NCBI GenBank assembly: GCA_003819975.1
Contig: RPPU01000332.1
Location: 1 to 5,579 of the forward strand
DNA: 5,579 nt
Source of the DNA: Desulfobacteraceae bacterium
GTDB lineage: Bacteria; Desulfobacterota; DSM-4660; Desulfatiglandales; HGW-15
Direction of reading: 5' to 3'
Shown here: piece after piece, positions 4,646 through 5,579 of the stretch
Layout of the letters: each line of letters opens with the position of its first letter
Position numbering within the stretch: position 1 is the first letter of the stretch
The notes under the pieces: model-generated
The model's database searches: none
What the model saw: only the letters and a program-made list of their open reading frames with translations
What the model was told of the DNA's origin: nothing
Program-made: the position numbers and the translations under genes

Positions 4646-5579
4646 ATGGCCCGAGAATTCAAAAAAGAAGAATACGAACGCAAAATAGCGGAACTGGAAG
4701 AGGCGTTGACGGAATGCAAGCGCGAAATTGAAAACCCACAAGAAAAACGCTTCGCCCTCAATGAAAAAGGATCGATCGCCGGAGCCATGGAAACTTGCCA
4801 GGATGGGACCAAACGCAGACAAGCTGAAGAGGCTTTGCGCAACTCCGAAAGACGTTTGGGCGTTTTGCTCAACTTTGTCCCTTACCCCTTGGTGGTCTTT
4901 ACCCTTGAAGGAAACGTAACGTACGTCAACCGGGGATTTACCCGGATTTTCGGTTGGACTTTGGATGAGCTTGAAGGAAAAAAAATACCTTATGTCCCTC
5001 TTGGTTATGAAGAAGAGCACAAGCAAAGGGCTAAGCAACTTTATGAAGAAAAATCCCTATACCGGCATGAGTCCAAACGATTGACCAAAGACGGTCGGAT
5101 CCTGGATGTAGCCATTCGGGCCATTCTTTTTTATGAAGAGGAAGATAAACCGGCCGGCGAATTAGTTCTGTTCCGCGACATCACCAAAGACAAAAAACTA
5201 GCCCGGATCAATGAAACCCTACTGCGGATCAGTATGGCGTTGCCGAATTATCAGGAACTGGAAGACCTGCTCAAATATATCAATGAAGAAGTTAAAATGC
5301 TGCTGGATATCGAAGGCAGCGTGGTGGTCCTGGTGGATGAAGAAAAGAACGACCTTTATGTTCCGGCCGCCGTCTATGATAAACATGCCACGGAGCAAAA
5401 GATTAAAAAACATCACTTTTCAATGGATGAACTGCTTTCCGGCAAGGTGATCCGGACCGGAGAACCGATCATTGTTTCCGATCTGTCCGATAACAGGGAA
5501 CTTCACCGCAAACGAGACGAAAAATTCGGATATCAAACCCGCAACATGCTGATTGTTCCTTTGAAAAGCCGCGACAAGA
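4646..5579 (+). CDS. PAS-GAF sensor protein, N-terminal 311 residues (runs off window end)
   Basis: From ATG 4646, with AGGAGG at 4633-4638, the frame stays open to the window end (311 complete codons). Residues about 5-30 form a charged coiled-coil helix. Residues 38-70 resemble the tail of a PAS/PAC domain plus its linker ('GAMETCQDGTKRRQAEEALR'). Residues about 71-184 are a PAS domain ('VPYPLVVFTLEGNVTYVNRG' and 'FGWTLDELEGK' near its start, ending with 'LVLFRDITKDKK'). Residues about 195 onward look like a GAF domain ('LLDIEGSVVVLVDEE', 'GKVIRTGEPIIVSDL', 'RNMLIVPLKSRD'). No membrane segment or signal peptide is present, so it should be cytosolic. The output domain lies beyond the window. 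A histidine kinase is the commonest outcome for this order, but HD-GYP, GGDEF or sigma-54 activator outputs are possible. The ligands of both sensor domains are unknown. Confidence 0.87.
   Translation, partial: MAREFKKEEYERKIAELEEALTECKREIENPQEKRFALNEKGSIAGAMETCQDGTKRRQAEEALRNSERRLGVLLNFVPYPLVVFTLEGNVTYVNRGFTRIFGWTLDELEGKKIPYVPLGYEEEHKQRAKQLYEEKSLYRHESKRLTKDGRILDVAIRAILFYEEEDKPAGELVLFRDITKDKKLARINETLLRISMALPNYQELEDLLKYINEEVKMLLDIEGSVVVLVDEEKNDLYVPAAVYDKHATEQKIKKHHFSMDELLSGKVIRTGEPIIVSDLSDNRELHRKRDEKFGYQTRNMLIVPLKSRDK

Noticed and set aside
4549..5038. Minus-strand open frames opposite the sensor gene
   Set aside because: The plus strand has an AGGAGG-preceded ATG and recognisable PAS and GAF domains. 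The minus-strand products are phenylalanine/serine-rich shadows.

Overview
The window looks like a chromosomal stretch from a moderate-GC anaerobic bacterium, most likely a Desulfobacterota (old Deltaproteobacteria) member. That is an inference from gene style and from features I associate with those genomes: a PAS/GAF sensor, a CX4CX2C radical SAM protein, short TGAACC heptamer tandems, and a GGGGCGGG-type intergenic palindrome. No rRNA or taxonomic marker is present, so the assignment is tentative.

Layout. (1) 1-530, minus strand: a decayed toxin-antitoxin strip. An intact small antitoxin of the 'addiction module' type (230-454) overlaps a RelE/ParE-type toxin that stops after only 40 residues (118-240). 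It is followed by the first 18 codons of a HicB-like antitoxin that leaves the window (1-56). Two copies of a 39-bp promoter-bearing repeat (97-135 and 491-529) sit in front of the HicB-like gene and the antitoxin gene. The toxin stop codon lies inside one copy. (2) 530-735: a non-coding gap with a 5-unit heptamer tandem. (3) 736-1794, plus strand: a radical SAM enzyme of unknown substrate. (4) 1795-1884: a convergent intergenic gap with a perfect GC-rich palindrome. (5) 1885-2448, minus: a small secreted beta-sandwich-like protein with a cysteine-rich tail. (6) 2573-2681: a 109-bp element bounded by perfect 19-bp inverted repeats, either a MITE or an unusually large terminator hairpin. (7) 2677-3982, minus: a two-gene operon, NfeD-like membrane protein then amidohydrolase. 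(8) 3983-4157: a divergent promoter region with a 9-bp direct repeat. (9) 4158-4583, plus: a Nudix hydrolase. (10) 4646-5579, plus: the start of a PAS-GAF sensor protein that runs off the window end.

The genes do not form one obvious pathway; this looks like ordinary accessory or housekeeping chromosome. The most informative non-gene structures are the duplicated promoter repeat that coincides with the truncation of the toxin, and the inverted-repeat element whose outer edge contains the stop codon of the amidohydrolase gene. I do not see convincing evidence for a wholly new multi-gene system.
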